Of a DNA stretch of 64,000 nt, positions 45,087 to 53,889 are shown piece after piece (position 1 is the first letter of the stretch; the number at the start of each line of letters is the position of its first letter). The translations under genes were made by a program, and so were the position numbers. The notes under the pieces were generated by a model, which was not told the origin of the DNA, searched no databases, and was given only the letters and a program-made list of their open reading frames with translations. The DNA is from Bacteroidota bacterium (GTDB taxonomy: Bacteria > Bacteroidota > Ignavibacteria > UBA10030), in assembly GCA_021813905.1 (NCBI GenBank), contig JAKAJH010000003.1, positions 12,967-76,966 of the forward strand. Direction: 5' to 3'.

Positions 45087-46810
45087 GATCATTCTTTCAC
45101 GTCAGGTTCTTCGCGGGACTTTCCCTGCTGGGTGTCGGGATGCTGCTGAGTTCGTGCGCGAATCAACAGGCGCCGGGCGGCGGACCGGTCGATGTCGTGC
45201 CGCCGCGCATTATCGCGACGGATCCTCCGAATAACACCGTCAACTTCCGCGACGACCGCATCGTCATGGAGTTGGACAAGTACGTCGATCAGCGATCGTT
45301 CAACGAATCGGTCTTCATCTCGCCGCACGTCAGCAATCTGGAGTTCGACTGGAGCGGCCGCTCTGTGGAGATCAGCTTCGGGGAGCCGCTCCGTCCGTTC
45401 ACGACATACGTGGTGAATGTCGGCACGGATGTCGTCGATCTCAACAACCGGAATCGTATGGCCCATGCCTTCACGCTGGCCTTCTCGACCGGGCCCGACG
45501 TGGATCATGGCGGTATCGAGGGGAGGATTTTTCCCCTGCGCCCGGACGATCCGCTGACCGGTGTAATGATCTTCGCCTACCGGCTTGACGGACGCGACGC
45601 AGATACGCTTAATCCCGAGAAGGTGCAGCCGGATTTCGTCACGCAGACGGGGGATGGGGGAGCGTTCGCACTGACGCATATCCCGTTCGGGTCGTATCGC
45701 GTGCTCGCGGTGCGCGACGAATACCGCAACCTCGTGTACGATCCCGAAGCGGATCAGTTTGCCGTCCCCTCCGGTCCGATTGTGATCACGCCGGAAGACA
45801 CGTTGCGAACGGACCTTTTCCTTGCGATGTCGAGGGAGGATACGACGGCGCCGCGTCTGATCCGGGCGGAATCGCCGGAGCGGAATCACATCGCGCTCAC
45901 GTTCTCGGAGTCGGTGGTGCTGGATCGTGCGGGCGGAGCACGGGCGGAAGTTGCTGATACGGTGACCGGACGTGCCCTTGGTGTCCGCTCGTTCTATCAG
46001 CAGACCACGCCGGCAACCACCGCCATGGTCGTCACGGATACGCAGGATTCGACGGTGTTCTACCGGGTGACGGTCGCGGGCGTCCGGGACTCCGCCGGCA
46101 ATGCCATATCATCACTGGCTTCTTCCATCGTGGTGCAGGGATCAGGCAGAAGGGACACGCTGGCGCCGAGGCTTGCCGGGATTTCCCTGACTGACAGTGC
46201 CAGATCCGTCGATGCGTCGCCGCAAATTGCGCTGACGTTCAGCGACGCCGTGGTCATCGCGCATCCGGAGGAGGTGGTTCAGCTCACTGACGCGACGGGA
46301 AGGGCTGTCCGCCTCACGGTGCGCACCCTGGATCCAGCGCGCCTGGACGTTGAGCCGTCGTTGCCGTTGGTGCCGCTGAGCTGGTACCGTCTGACGGTGC
46401 GTTTGGATTCCATCCGCACGTGGAATGGCGGGCGTTTGCAGGATTCGCTGCGGATCGTGCATTTCCGCACGTTCGATCCCGATGATCGAAGCAGTATCGA
46501 CGGGAAGGTGTTGGATCGCTTCCGCGGCGATCTTCCGCTGCGCTACATGGTGCGCGCAATGCGCGTGGCTCGTAATCAGCGCGGGGAGGAGACGGTCCGT
46601 ACCGACTCGTCCGGGAACTTCTCGTTTCAAAATATTCCGGAGGGCGAGTATGTGCTCCAGGCGTTCCTGGACGCCAACGGCAACGGAATATATGATGCGG
46701 GACGACCTCAGCCGTTTCGCGCGTCGGAGCGTCTCAGTGCGCTGACGGATACGCTCCGGCTCCGTGCGCGGTGGCCGCTCGACGGAGTCCTCATCCGTTT
46801 TCCCCGCTGA
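45083..46810 (+). CDS. Lipoprotein with SbsA-like Ig (Big_5) domains
   Basis: This 575-residue protein has a lipoprotein signal with lipobox LSSC (Cys25). The N-terminal part (about 40-140) is an SbsA-like Ig domain (PRIIATDPPNNTVNF...FTLAFSTG). Two further Ig-like stretches with the same P-R-L/I-x-x...S-x-x-x-L-x-F-S-x-x-V pattern lie around 255-345 and 365-460. A C-terminal transthyretin/carboxypeptidase-regulatory-like fold covers about 475-555 (DSSGNFSFQNIPEGEYVLQAF). The GTG start overlaps the mltG stop. It is a surface lipoprotein of unknown role; homologues in this phylum often sit near this operon. Confidence 0.8.
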   Translation: MRSFFHVRFFAGLSLLGVGMLLSSCANQQAPGGGPVDVVPPRIIATDPPNNTVNFRDDRIVMELDKYVDQRSFNESVFISPHVSNLEFDWSGRSVEISFGEPLRPFTTYVVNVGTDVVDLNNRNRMAHAFTLAFSTGPDVDHGGIEGRIFPLRPDDPLTGVMIFAYRLDGRDADTLNPEKVQPDFVTQTGDGGAFALTHIPFGSYRVLAVRDEYRNLVYDPEADQFAVPSGPIVITPEDTLRTDLFLAMSREDTTAPRLIRAESPERNHIALTFSESVVLDRAGGARAEVADTVTGRALGVRSFYQQTTPATTAMVVTDTQDSTVFYRVTVAGVRDSAGNAISSLASSIVVQGSGRRDTLAPRLAGISLTDSARSVDASPQIALTFSDAVVIAHPEEVVQLTDATGRAVRLTVRTLDPARLDVEPSLPLVPLSWYRLTVRLDSIRTWNGGRLQDSLRIVHFRTFDPDDRSSIDGKVLDRFRGDLPLRYMVRAMRVARNQRGEETVRTDSSGNFSFQNIPEGEYVLQAFLDANGNGIYDAGRPQPFRASERLSALTDTLRLRARWPLDGVLIRFPR

Positions 46811-46877
46811 TCAGCATCGACGTCGGTCTGATGTTTCGTCGACGGATCGCACCGGCATGCGGAATGAATCGGATTGG

Positions 46878-46906
46878 TTGCATTTCAGGCCATTTTTCGG
46901 TACTCT
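46878..46906 (+). promoter_or_regulatory. Sigma-70-like promoter for nuoABCDEF
   Basis: TTGCAT (46878-46883) and TACTCT (46901-46906) are 17 bases apart, and the nuoA ATG follows at 46916, which would leave almost no leader. Confidence 0.4.
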
Positions 46907-46915
46907 AACCACTGT

Positions 46916-47272
46916 ATGATTGAAACATACATACCGATATTCATGATGCTTGCCGCTGCGGCGGCGTTCGCCGTCATCATGGCCAAGATCAACGAGATCG
47001 TTGGTCCGCGGCGCGAAACGGACGAAAAAGTGACCACATACGAGAGCGGCATGGAGCCGGTGCGCACAGCCCGTGAACGCTTCTCGGTGAAGTACTACAT
47101 GGTGGCCGTGCTGTTCATCCTGTTTGACATCGAAATTGTCTTCCTGTATCCGTGGGCAGTAAGCTTTCGCCAGCTGGGCCTCCATGGATTTGTCGTGATG
47201 TTCGTCTTCATGTTCGTGCTGCTGGTGGGCTTCGTCTATGTGTGGAGGAAAGGAGCGCTGGAATGGGATTAG
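46916..47272 (+). CDS. nuoA: NADH-quinone oxidoreductase subunit A
   Basis: This 118-residue membrane subunit of respiratory complex I has three hydrophobic helices and the conserved segments YESGMEP and [26 protein letters not shown]. The start at 46916 follows the promoter directly. It overlaps nuoB by 10 bases, a coupled arrangement. Confidence 0.95.
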   Translation: MIETYIPIFMMLAAAAAFAVIMAKINEIVGPRRETDEKVTTYESGMEPVRTARERFSVKYYMVAVLFILFDIEIVFLYPWAVSFRQLGLHGFVVMFVFMFVLLVGFVYVWRKGALEWD

Positions 47273-47802
47273 AGAGCGCGATCGGCGACGGCTACGTCGC
47301 GACGAAACTGGAAGCGGTCATCAACTGGTGCCGCAAGAACTCCCTGTGGCCGATGCCGATGGGCATTTCCTGCTGTGCGATCGAAATGATGGCGTTCGCA
47401 GGCCCGCGGTTTGACGCTTCGCGGTTCGGCTCGGAAGTCATGCGGTTTTCCCCGCGACAGTGTGATGTGATGATTGTGGCCGGCACCACCACGTACAAGA
47501 TGGCGAAGGTGGTGCGGAAGATCTATGATCAGATGCCCGACCCGAAATGGGTGATCGCGATGGGCGCCTGCACCTCATCCGGCGGCATGTACCGGACCTA
47601 CTCCGTGGTGCAGGGGATCGATCAGTTCCTGCCGGTGGACGTCTACGTGGCCGGCTGTCCGCCGCGTCCCGACAATCTTCTGAACGCCCTCATGCAGCTG
47701 CAGCAGAAGGTGCAAAACGGCGAGTGCCGCGGTATGGCACCGGCACTGGTCGGGGATTTCGGCAAGCACGCCCCCGCCCCGGTCTCTTCCCATCCGATGT
47801 AG
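47263..47802 (+). CDS. nuoB: NADH-quinone oxidoreductase subunit B
   Basis: This 179-residue subunit holds the terminal iron-sulphur cluster N2, ligated by Cys37/Cys38 (ISCCAIEM), Cys103 ([10 protein letters not shown]) and Cys132 (VAGCPPRP). It passes electrons to quinone at the base of the peripheral arm. ATG 47263 is inside the end of nuoA; a longer frame upstream is not plausible as NuoB. Confidence 0.97.
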   Translation: MGLESAIGDGYVATKLEAVINWCRKNSLWPMPMGISCCAIEMMAFAGPRFDASRFGSEVMRFSPRQCDVMIVAGTTTYKMAKVVRKIYDQMPDPKWVIAMGACTSSGGMYRTYSVVQGIDQFLPVDVYVAGCPPRPDNLLNALMQLQQKVQNGECRGMAPALVGDFGKHAPAPVSSHPM

Positions 47803-47821
47803 CGATCCTGCCGACGTTCCT

Positions 47822-48313
47822 ATGGATGCACGAAATCAACTGGTTGTCGATCGTCTGAACGCCCGATTCCCCGGCGTGATCGCGGAACACGCGGAATTCC
47901 GCGGTGAACTCACCGTCGTGGTTCCGCGCGAGTCCGTCGTCGCGGTTTGCCGGTTCCTCAAGGAGGACCCGGAGCTGCGCTACGATTTGCTCGCCGATCT
48001 CTGCGGCATCGATATGGCGACCCCCGCGCAGCGATTCGGGGTCATCTACAATGTGTTCTCACTGACCACACGGCATCGGATGCGGCTGAAGACGTTCGTG
48101 GAAGAGAGCGATCCGCACGTGCCGACGATGACCGGCGTGTGGGGAACGGCGAACTGGCACGAGCGCGAGACATTCGACATGTTCGGCATCGTGTTCGACG
48201 GTCATCCCGATCTTCGCCGCATGTACATGCCGGAGGAATTTGAGCATTATCCGCTGCGCAAGGATTTCCCGCTGATGGGAATCCCCGGCTCACTCTCGTT
48301 GCCCAAGAAGTGA
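47822..48313 (+). CDS. nuoC: NADH-quinone oxidoreductase subunit C
   Basis: This 163-residue structural subunit of the complex I peripheral arm has the conserved core YNVFSLTTRHRMRLK and the signature WHERETFDMFGIVFDGHPDLRR, ending in PLRKDFPL. It is a separate protein here, not fused to NuoD as in Escherichia coli. It overlaps nuoD by four bases. Confidence 0.95.
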   Translation: MDARNQLVVDRLNARFPGVIAEHAEFRGELTVVVPRESVVAVCRFLKEDPELRYDLLADLCGIDMATPAQRFGVIYNVFSLTTRHRMRLKTFVEESDPHVPTMTGVWGTANWHERETFDMFGIVFDGHPDLRRMYMPEEFEHYPLRKDFPLMGIPGSLSLPKK

Positions 48314-49602
48314 AATCTGACACGCCCGCGAATCTGACCGACCCCATGGAGCAGCCGCCGACCGAATCCCCGAAGAAGACCAAGATCCTCGAAGCGCTGG
48401 AGAACGAGCACACGACGGTGACGTTCGACGATCCGCTCGAGAGTGAAATGGTGCTCAATATGGGTCCCCAGCATCCCGCCACGCACGGCGTGCTGCGACT
48501 GCTGGTGAAGCTCGACGGTGAAACCGTGATGGCGGCGGTCCCGGAACTCGGCTATCTGCACCGGGGGTATGAGAAGCTCGCCGAGAATTCCACGTTCCAT
48601 GAGTTCATCCCTCACACCGATCGTCTCGACTATCTCTCGCCGTTATCGAACAACACGGCGTATGCCCTCACGGTCGAAAAGCTCATCGGCATCGAGGCGC
48701 CGCCCCGCGCGCAGTACATCCGTGTGCTGATCTCCGAGCTGGCGCGCATCTCCTCGCACCTGATGTTCCTCGGATCGCTCGCGATGGATGTCGGCGCGCT
48801 GACGGTGTGGATGTGGGCGTTCCGCGAGCGCGAAAAGCTGTACGATATCTTTGAGAATATTGCCGGCGCGCGGTTCACCACCAGCTACACGCGCATCGGC
48901 GGCGTGGCGCAGGATGTGACGCCGCAAACGCTCGCGATGGTGAAGGTCTTCATCGACGAGTTTCCCGGGAAGCTCCGCGAGTGCGAAAAGCTGCTGAACA
49001 AGAACAACATCTTCCTGGGACGGACGGACGGCATCGGACCGATCACGCGCGAGCAGGCGATTGACCTGGGATTGACGGGTCCGTCGCTGCGGGCCTGCAA
49101 CGTGGAGCACGATCTGCGCCGCGCGAGTCCGTATCTCGTGTATGCCGACCTGGATTTTGCGGTGCCGGTGTACGACGGCGGCGATTCTCTTGCGCGGTAC
49201 TACGTGCGCATGGATGAGATGAAAGAGAGCGTCAGGATCGTCCTGCAGGTCCTGGAGCGGATGCCCGCCGGCGAAGTGCATGCCGGCAAGCCCAAGAAGG
49301 TGCTGCCGCGCAAGGAACGCGTGTACACGAAGATGGAAGAGCTGATCCACGACTTCGTCATCGTGAATTTCGGCATCGAGCCACCCGTCGGCGAAGTGTA
49401 CCACGCGGTCGAAGCGCCGAAAGGCGAGCTGGGATTCTATCTCTCCAGCAACGGGGAAGGCTACCCCTGGCGCCTCAAGATTCGCTCTCCATCCTTTGTA
49501 AACCTGCAGTCGTTGTCGACGATGATGAGGGGAGCCATGGTCTCCGATGTCGTGGCCATCATCGGCAGTCTGGACCCGGTGATGGGAGAGGCCGACAAAT
49601 AG
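48310..49602 (+). CDS. nuoD: NADH-quinone oxidoreductase subunit D
   Basis: This 430-residue subunit forms the quinone-binding pocket with NuoB. Typical segments are LNMGPQHPATHGVLRLL, YLHRGYEKLAEN, SHLMFLGSLAMDVGA and GRTDGIGPIT. A GTG start overlapping the nuoC stop gives an N-terminal extension of about 45 residues before the conserved core; a shorter start cannot be excluded. Confidence 0.96.
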   Translation: MKSDTPANLTDPMEQPPTESPKKTKILEALENEHTTVTFDDPLESEMVLNMGPQHPATHGVLRLLVKLDGETVMAAVPELGYLHRGYEKLAENSTFHEFIPHTDRLDYLSPLSNNTAYALTVEKLIGIEAPPRAQYIRVLISELARISSHLMFLGSLAMDVGALTVWMWAFREREKLYDIFENIAGARFTTSYTRIGGVAQDVTPQTLAMVKVFIDEFPGKLRECEKLLNKNNIFLGRTDGIGPITREQAIDLGLTGPSLRACNVEHDLRRASPYLVYADLDFAVPVYDGGDSLARYYVRMDEMKESVRIVLQVLERMPAGEVHAGKPKKVLPRKERVYTKMEELIHDFVIVNFGIEPPVGEVYHAVEAPKGELGFYLSSNGEGYPWRLKIRSPSFVNLQSLSTMMRGAMVSDVVAIIGSLDPVMGEADK

Positions 49603-49643
49603 GATTTGCCACCCGCGGGACCGTTCCCGCGTCGCGCAAAGGA

Positions 49644-50123
49644 ATGACGACGGTGTCGATATTCACTGAAGAGAATCTGAAGAAGATCGAGGAACTGCGC
49701 AGCCGGTATCCGACGGCGCAGGCGCTGGTCCTGCCGGTGCTGTGGATCGTGCAGAAGCAGCACGGCTACATCTCCGAAGAAGCCATGAAGGAGATCGCGG
49801 AGCTGCTCCAGGTCCCCTTCGGCCATATTCTTGGCGTCGTGACTTTCTACACGATGTTCCAGGAAAAGCCGGTTGGCAAACACCACATCGAGGTGTGCAC
49901 GAATGTGTCCTGCCTGCTTCGCGGATCCGACAAGGTCCTGGCACACCTGGAAAAGCGACTCGGGGTCAAGGCGGGAGAGACCACGCCCGATCGCAAGTGG
50001 ACATTGTCCGAGACGGAGTGCATGGGGTCGTGCGGTACGGCCCCGATGTTCGCCATCGGCGACGAGTACTACGAAAACCTGACGATCGAAAAGATCGATC
50101 GCATCCTCGACAGCCTGCAATGA
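49644..50123 (+). CDS. nuoE: NADH-quinone oxidoreductase subunit E
   Basis: This 159-residue thioredoxin-fold subunit carries a [2Fe-2S] cluster bound by the cysteines of CTNVSC and CMGSC. With NuoF it forms the NADH-oxidising tip of complex I. It overlaps nuoF by four bases (ATGA). Confidence 0.96.
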   Translation: MTTVSIFTEENLKKIEELRSRYPTAQALVLPVLWIVQKQHGYISEEAMKEIAELLQVPFGHILGVVTFYTMFQEKPVGKHHIEVCTNVSCLLRGSDKVLAHLEKRLGVKAGETTPDRKWTLSETECMGSCGTAPMFAIGDEYYENLTIEKIDRILDSLQ

Positions 50124-51427
50124 TCCTCCGACCCGTCGACTCTGAAAAGAACTCTGCCTGGACCCGGCTGATCGTGCCGGACACGCCCGACTTCCATCGC
50201 CTCGAAGTGTACCGTGCGCACGGCGGGTACGAAGCGCTTCGCAAGGCGCTGGGTATGAAGCCGGAAGAAGTCACCGACGAAGTGAAGAAGTCGAACCTTC
50301 GCGGTCGCGGTGGCGCTGCTTTTCCGACGGGCCTCAAGTGGTCCTTCATGCCGAAACAGTCGGCGAAGCCGAAGTATCTGTGCGTGAACGGCGACGAGTC
50401 GGAGCCCGGCACGTTCAAGGACCGCCAGATCTTCGAGTTCAATCCGCACCAGCTGCTCGAAGGCATCCTCATCGGCTGCTACGCGATGGGGATCACCACC
50501 GCGTACATTTATGTCCGCGGCGAGTACGGCAAATGGATCACCATGCTCGAGCGCGCGCTGGCGGATGCCTCCGCGAACGGCCTGGTCGGCAAAGGCATTC
50601 TGGGAACCGAGTTCTCGACGGATATCGTCATTCACAAAGGAGCCGGTGCCTATATTTGCGGTGAAGAATCGGCGCTGATGAACTCGATCGAAGGCCAGCG
50701 TGGTTATCCGCGCGTCAAGCCGCCGTTCCCCGCGCAGAACGGATTGTGGGGATGTCCGACCACGATCAACAACGTGGAAACGATGACCAATGTCCCGCTG
50801 ATCATTCAGCGCGGATGGGAATGGTACTCCAGAATCGGCGCCCCGAAACAACCTGGTCCGATCCTCGTCGGCGTGAGCGGCCACGTGAACAATCCCGGTG
50901 TCTTTGAAATGCCGACCGGAGAGTCGCTGCTCGAGATCATTCACAAGTGGGCAGGAGGCGTGCCGGGCAACAAACGGATCAAAGCGGTTATTCCCGGCGG
51001 GTCCTCAACGATGATCGTTCGCGGCGAGAACCTCGAAGGCGTTCGGATGGATGCCGATTCCCTCAAGGCGGCGGGATCGTCAGTCGGTACCGCCGGGCTC
51101 ATCGTCATGGACGAAGACACCGATCTGATCCGTGTCATCACGCGGATCGCGAAATTCTACTACCACGAGTCCTGCGGCCAGTGTACGCCCTGTCGGGAGG
51201 GGACGGGATGGATGTGGAAGATTCTGACGCGGTTCGAGAAGGGGGAGGGGACGATGAAGGATATCGACATTCTGCTCGACGTGGCGAACAATATCGAAGG
51301 GAACACCGTCTGCGCGTTGGGAGATGCCGCTGCCTGGCCTGTGCAGTCCATGATCCGACGATTTCGGGAAGAATTCGAGGCCCGGGCGGTCGACCGACCC
51401 TCCGGATCGCGCGAAGCCGCCGCGTGA
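50120..51427 (+). CDS. nuoF: NADH-quinone oxidoreductase subunit F
   Basis: This 435-residue flavoprotein oxidises NADH. The FMN/NADH site is marked by GRGGAAFPTGLKW, NGDESEPGTFKDR and ICGEESALMNSIEG. The 4Fe-4S cluster N3 is bound by the cysteines of SCGQCTPCREGTG and a later Cys in TVCALGD. It is the last complex I gene here: nuoG to nuoN do not follow. Confidence 0.97.
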   Translation: MILRPVDSEKNSAWTRLIVPDTPDFHRLEVYRAHGGYEALRKALGMKPEEVTDEVKKSNLRGRGGAAFPTGLKWSFMPKQSAKPKYLCVNGDESEPGTFKDRQIFEFNPHQLLEGILIGCYAMGITTAYIYVRGEYGKWITMLERALADASANGLVGKGILGTEFSTDIVIHKGAGAYICGEESALMNSIEGQRGYPRVKPPFPAQNGLWGCPTTINNVETMTNVPLIIQRGWEWYSRIGAPKQPGPILVGVSGHVNNPGVFEMPTGESLLEIIHKWAGGVPGNKRIKAVIPGGSSTMIVRGENLEGVRMDADSLKAAGSSVGTAGLIVMDEDTDLIRVITRIAKFYYHESCGQCTPCREGTGWMWKILTRFEKGEGTMKDIDILLDVANNIEGNTVCALGDAAAWPVQSMIRRFREEFEARAVDRPSGSREAAA

Positions 51428-51453
51428 CGATGAAATCTCCCTGCATGAAATTC

Positions 51454-51488
51454 CGGAACCCGCAACGCCTCGCGCCACGCGGGTTCCG
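51454..51488 (+). terminator. Hairpin ending the nuoABCDEF operon
   Basis: CGGAACCCGC (51454-51463) is the exact reverse complement of GCGGGTTCCG (51479-51488). Only a weak T run follows (TCGTTT). It sits 27 bases after the nuoF stop. Confidence 0.6.
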
Positions 51489-51507
51489 TCGTTTGGGGGC
51501 CCTGGCT

Positions 51508-51536
51508 GGAACGACCGCGCCGGTCGCGCCGTCTAA
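51508..51536 (+). promoter_or_regulatory. Candidate ECF-sigma (RpoE-type) promoter
   Basis: GGAAC (51508-51512) and GTCTAA (51531-51536) are separated by 18 bases, close to the layout of sigma-E promoters. It lies about 70 bases upstream of the ECF sigma gene, where autoregulation is usual. Based on motif and position only. Confidence 0.45.
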
Positions 51537-51605
51537 TGGAATGGCTGAACGAACGGACGAACTGGTACGATGCTCCCATTCCCTGACCAAAAAGGAAGCG
51601 CAGCG

Positions 51606-52307
51606 ATGGCCCTCCGGATCCCCGGCGGATTTCGCCAACGCGTTGGCCTGTCCATCCCCGGCATGGAGGTGTCCGTGACATTGCCCGTGGCTCGCAAAGA
51701 ACACGACGAGCGCGCGATGGTCCATGCGGACTTTGTCCGGATGGACGACGACGGCCTGATCACGCTGTTCCAGTCGGGGGAAGAGCGCGCCTTCCGGACA
51801 CTCGTCGAGCGGTACGAAGAGCGCATCCACAATCTTCTGCGCGGCATGTTCCACGACACGGCCGCCGTGGATGATCTGGTGCAGGAGATCTTCATCAAAG
51901 TCTACGAAGCGCTCCCCCGCTTCCGGTTCGAATCATCGTTCTACACGTGGCTGTATCGGATCGCGGTGAACCGGAGCCGCGATGAGATCCGGCGCCGCAA
52001 GGTCCGCCGGTTCCTGTCTTTCCAGAGCCTTGATGACGGAACGGAACACGAGATCGATGCGCGTCTGGCCACACCGCCGGAAAATCGCGACGACCAGGAG
52101 ATCATCCATCTTGGTCTGCACCTGTTGCCGGAGAAGTTCCGGACCGCGGTCGTCCTGAAAGATCTGGAAGGAATGTCGTACGAAGAGATCGCCGAGATCA
52201 TGCAGTGTGAGATCGGTACGGTGAAATCGCGCCTGTCACGGGGCCGGACGATGTTGCGCAAAGCGCTTCAGCCCCTGGTGAAGGAGGCCGAGTATGGCAC
52301 GCATTGA
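51606..52307 (+). CDS. RNA polymerase ECF sigma factor (sigma-70 family, RpoE type)
   Basis: This 233-residue sigma factor has region 2 (TLVERYEERIHNLL, DLVQEIFIKVYE, FYTWLYRIAVNRSRDEIRRRK) and region 4 (EKFRTAVVLKDLEGMSYEEIAEIMQCEIGTVKSRLSRGR). ATG 51606 follows AAGGAAG at good spacing; other in-frame ATGs at 51570, 51663 and 51717 are possible. It overlaps the anti-sigma gene by 14 bases. Confidence 0.92.
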   Translation: MALRIPGGFRQRVGLSIPGMEVSVTLPVARKEHDERAMVHADFVRMDDDGLITLFQSGEERAFRTLVERYEERIHNLLRGMFHDTAAVDDLVQEIFIKVYEALPRFRFESSFYTWLYRIAVNRSRDEIRRRKVRRFLSFQSLDDGTEHEIDARLATPPENRDDQEIIHLGLHLLPEKFRTAVVLKDLEGMSYEEIAEIMQCEIGTVKSRLSRGRTMLRKALQPLVKEAEYGTH

Positions 52308-53715
52308 GAACGAGAAACGATCGGAACGTTTGAGCCTGTACCTCGACGGGGCCCTCTCGCCGGCCGAGACGGCGGAAGTGGAAGAGTTGCTCCGTCTCGA
52401 CGCCGATGCACGCCGGGAGCTGGAAGAACTCCGTCGCCTCACCGCGCTGCTGTCGTCGCGCAAGCGCGTGTCCGCCGATCCCGCGTTCTGGACGCGGTTG
52501 TCGACCCGGCTGGAAGGCCGCACATCGGAAGCGGAGAATCTGCTCCCGTTCCCGCGACGGTACGTCCCGGCGATCGCGAGCATGGCCGCCGTCGTCGTGG
52601 CCGCTGTCGGATTTGTGGTGATCCAGAATCGGATGAGCGTGATGCAGTACTTCTCCCGTCAGACCGATGCCGTGAAGAATGTGTACGAGCGCGGCCTGCT
52701 CCAGGGGAACATCCTGCCGGTGCTGGCGTCGGTGGACCGCGATGCGGCGCTCCGGTTCTCGCTTTTCGGCACGTTGCCTCTCGACGAGTCGTCGCAAACG
52801 ACCCTGCGCGTGGACCAATCAACGGACCGCGGATACCGGATTGAGGTCGGCAAGCCGTCGAAGAAAGCCGAACAGACCGTGACGTTCAACCGCTTCATGG
52901 CCGAGGTGAAACCGAATCCGCGACAGCGGCAGGTCATCGACTCGCTCATTGATTTCACGAGCCGGCGTCTGGCCTCGGCCGTCTGGGTGGGAGACAACAA
53001 CGCGCTGGCGATCGATCCCGACCTCCCGCGCCTGAACCGCAACGTGGTGGCGGGGATCGCCTCGTGTCTCGAGCCGACACAGCGGGTGCGGATGGAGCAG
53101 ATCCTGACCTCCAACCGGGCGCCCTATACGGTCGAGATCGGCAAGGACATCCCGGCGGAACCGGAACTGGTGATGAAACGCTTCCGCCCCCTGCCGCGGC
53201 CGCAGCGGTTCGTCCTCATCCGTCCGGATACGACGGATCTGGCCCAGATCCGGATCGATCTTGACAGTCTGCGTCGTGAGGCGCTGGTGAATATGCAGGC
53301 GATGGAGCAACGCCGGGCGCAATTTTTCCGGCAGTTCGCCGCGGAGCAATATCGCATCCTGCAGGCCGAAGATACCTCGGTTCCGTCGTCGCGGATGATC
53401 GATGACTCCGAATTCATGCGCGTGGAAGTGGGTCGTGCGATGGATGACCAGGGCGTGGGCGTCCTGCATGTGACCGTCGTGCCGCGTCACCCGGTGACGA
53501 TCGAAGGGGGCGATGAATTCGGAAGCGGGCCCGTGCGTATCCGCATCCTCCGGACACCCGAGGGGCAGCCCGGCGTTCCGCGCGTGGATGTGCAGGTGAA
53601 CGACTCCGTCCGTTCACAGCTGAAGAAGCGGATGCGAGACGCCGATGACCTGAGGAACGCGCCGCAGAAGCGGACGCCGCCTCCGCCGTCATCGCGACCC
53701 GTGCCCCAGCCATGA
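52294..53715 (+). CDS. Membrane-spanning anti-sigma factor
   Basis: This 473-residue protein begins with a short helical anti-sigma-like region (LSLYLDGALSPAETAEVEELL, about 14-34). It lacks the zinc-binding His-x3-Cys-x2-Cys motif. One membrane helix follows (about 91-110). A long extracytoplasmic domain of about 360 residues covers the rest and ends proline-rich (PPPPSSRPVPQP). Overlap with the sigma gene implies stoichiometric translation. The sensory part matches no family I recognise. Confidence 0.8.
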   Translation: MARIENEKRSERLSLYLDGALSPAETAEVEELLRLDADARRELEELRRLTALLSSRKRVSADPAFWTRLSTRLEGRTSEAENLLPFPRRYVPAIASMAAVVVAAVGFVVIQNRMSVMQYFSRQTDAVKNVYERGLLQGNILPVLASVDRDAALRFSLFGTLPLDESSQTTLRVDQSTDRGYRIEVGKPSKKAEQTVTFNRFMAEVKPNPRQRQVIDSLIDFTSRRLASAVWVGDNNALAIDPDLPRLNRNVVAGIASCLEPTQRVRMEQILTSNRAPYTVEIGKDIPAEPELVMKRFRPLPRPQRFVLIRPDTTDLAQIRIDLDSLRREALVNMQAMEQRRAQFFRQFAAEQYRILQAEDTSVPSSRMIDDSEFMRVEVGRAMDDQGVGVLHVTVVPRHPVTIEGGDEFGSGPVRIRILRTPEGQPGVPRVDVQVNDSVRSQLKKRMRDADDLRNAPQKRTPPPPSSRPVPQP

Positions 53716-53809
53716 TTCGAGCCTGACGCCGTCTGCGTCCCGGCAGCGTCCCGGTCCGTCTTCTCCGACATTGCTCCCGCAGCGCCGATCCCAGGTACGG
53801 CTCTTCGCC

Positions 53810-53838
53810 TTGATTCTCCCCCCATGTTTTCCTATATT
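53810..53838 (+). promoter_or_regulatory. Sigma-70-like promoter for the TPR lipoprotein gene
   Basis: TTGATT (53810-53815) and TATATT (53833-53838) are 17 bases apart, about 50 bases before the gene start. Confidence 0.65.
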
Positions 53839-53889
53839 TTCTGGCCTCCAAACCACCGTCGTTCTGTCTCAACCAAGGACCATAACCAC

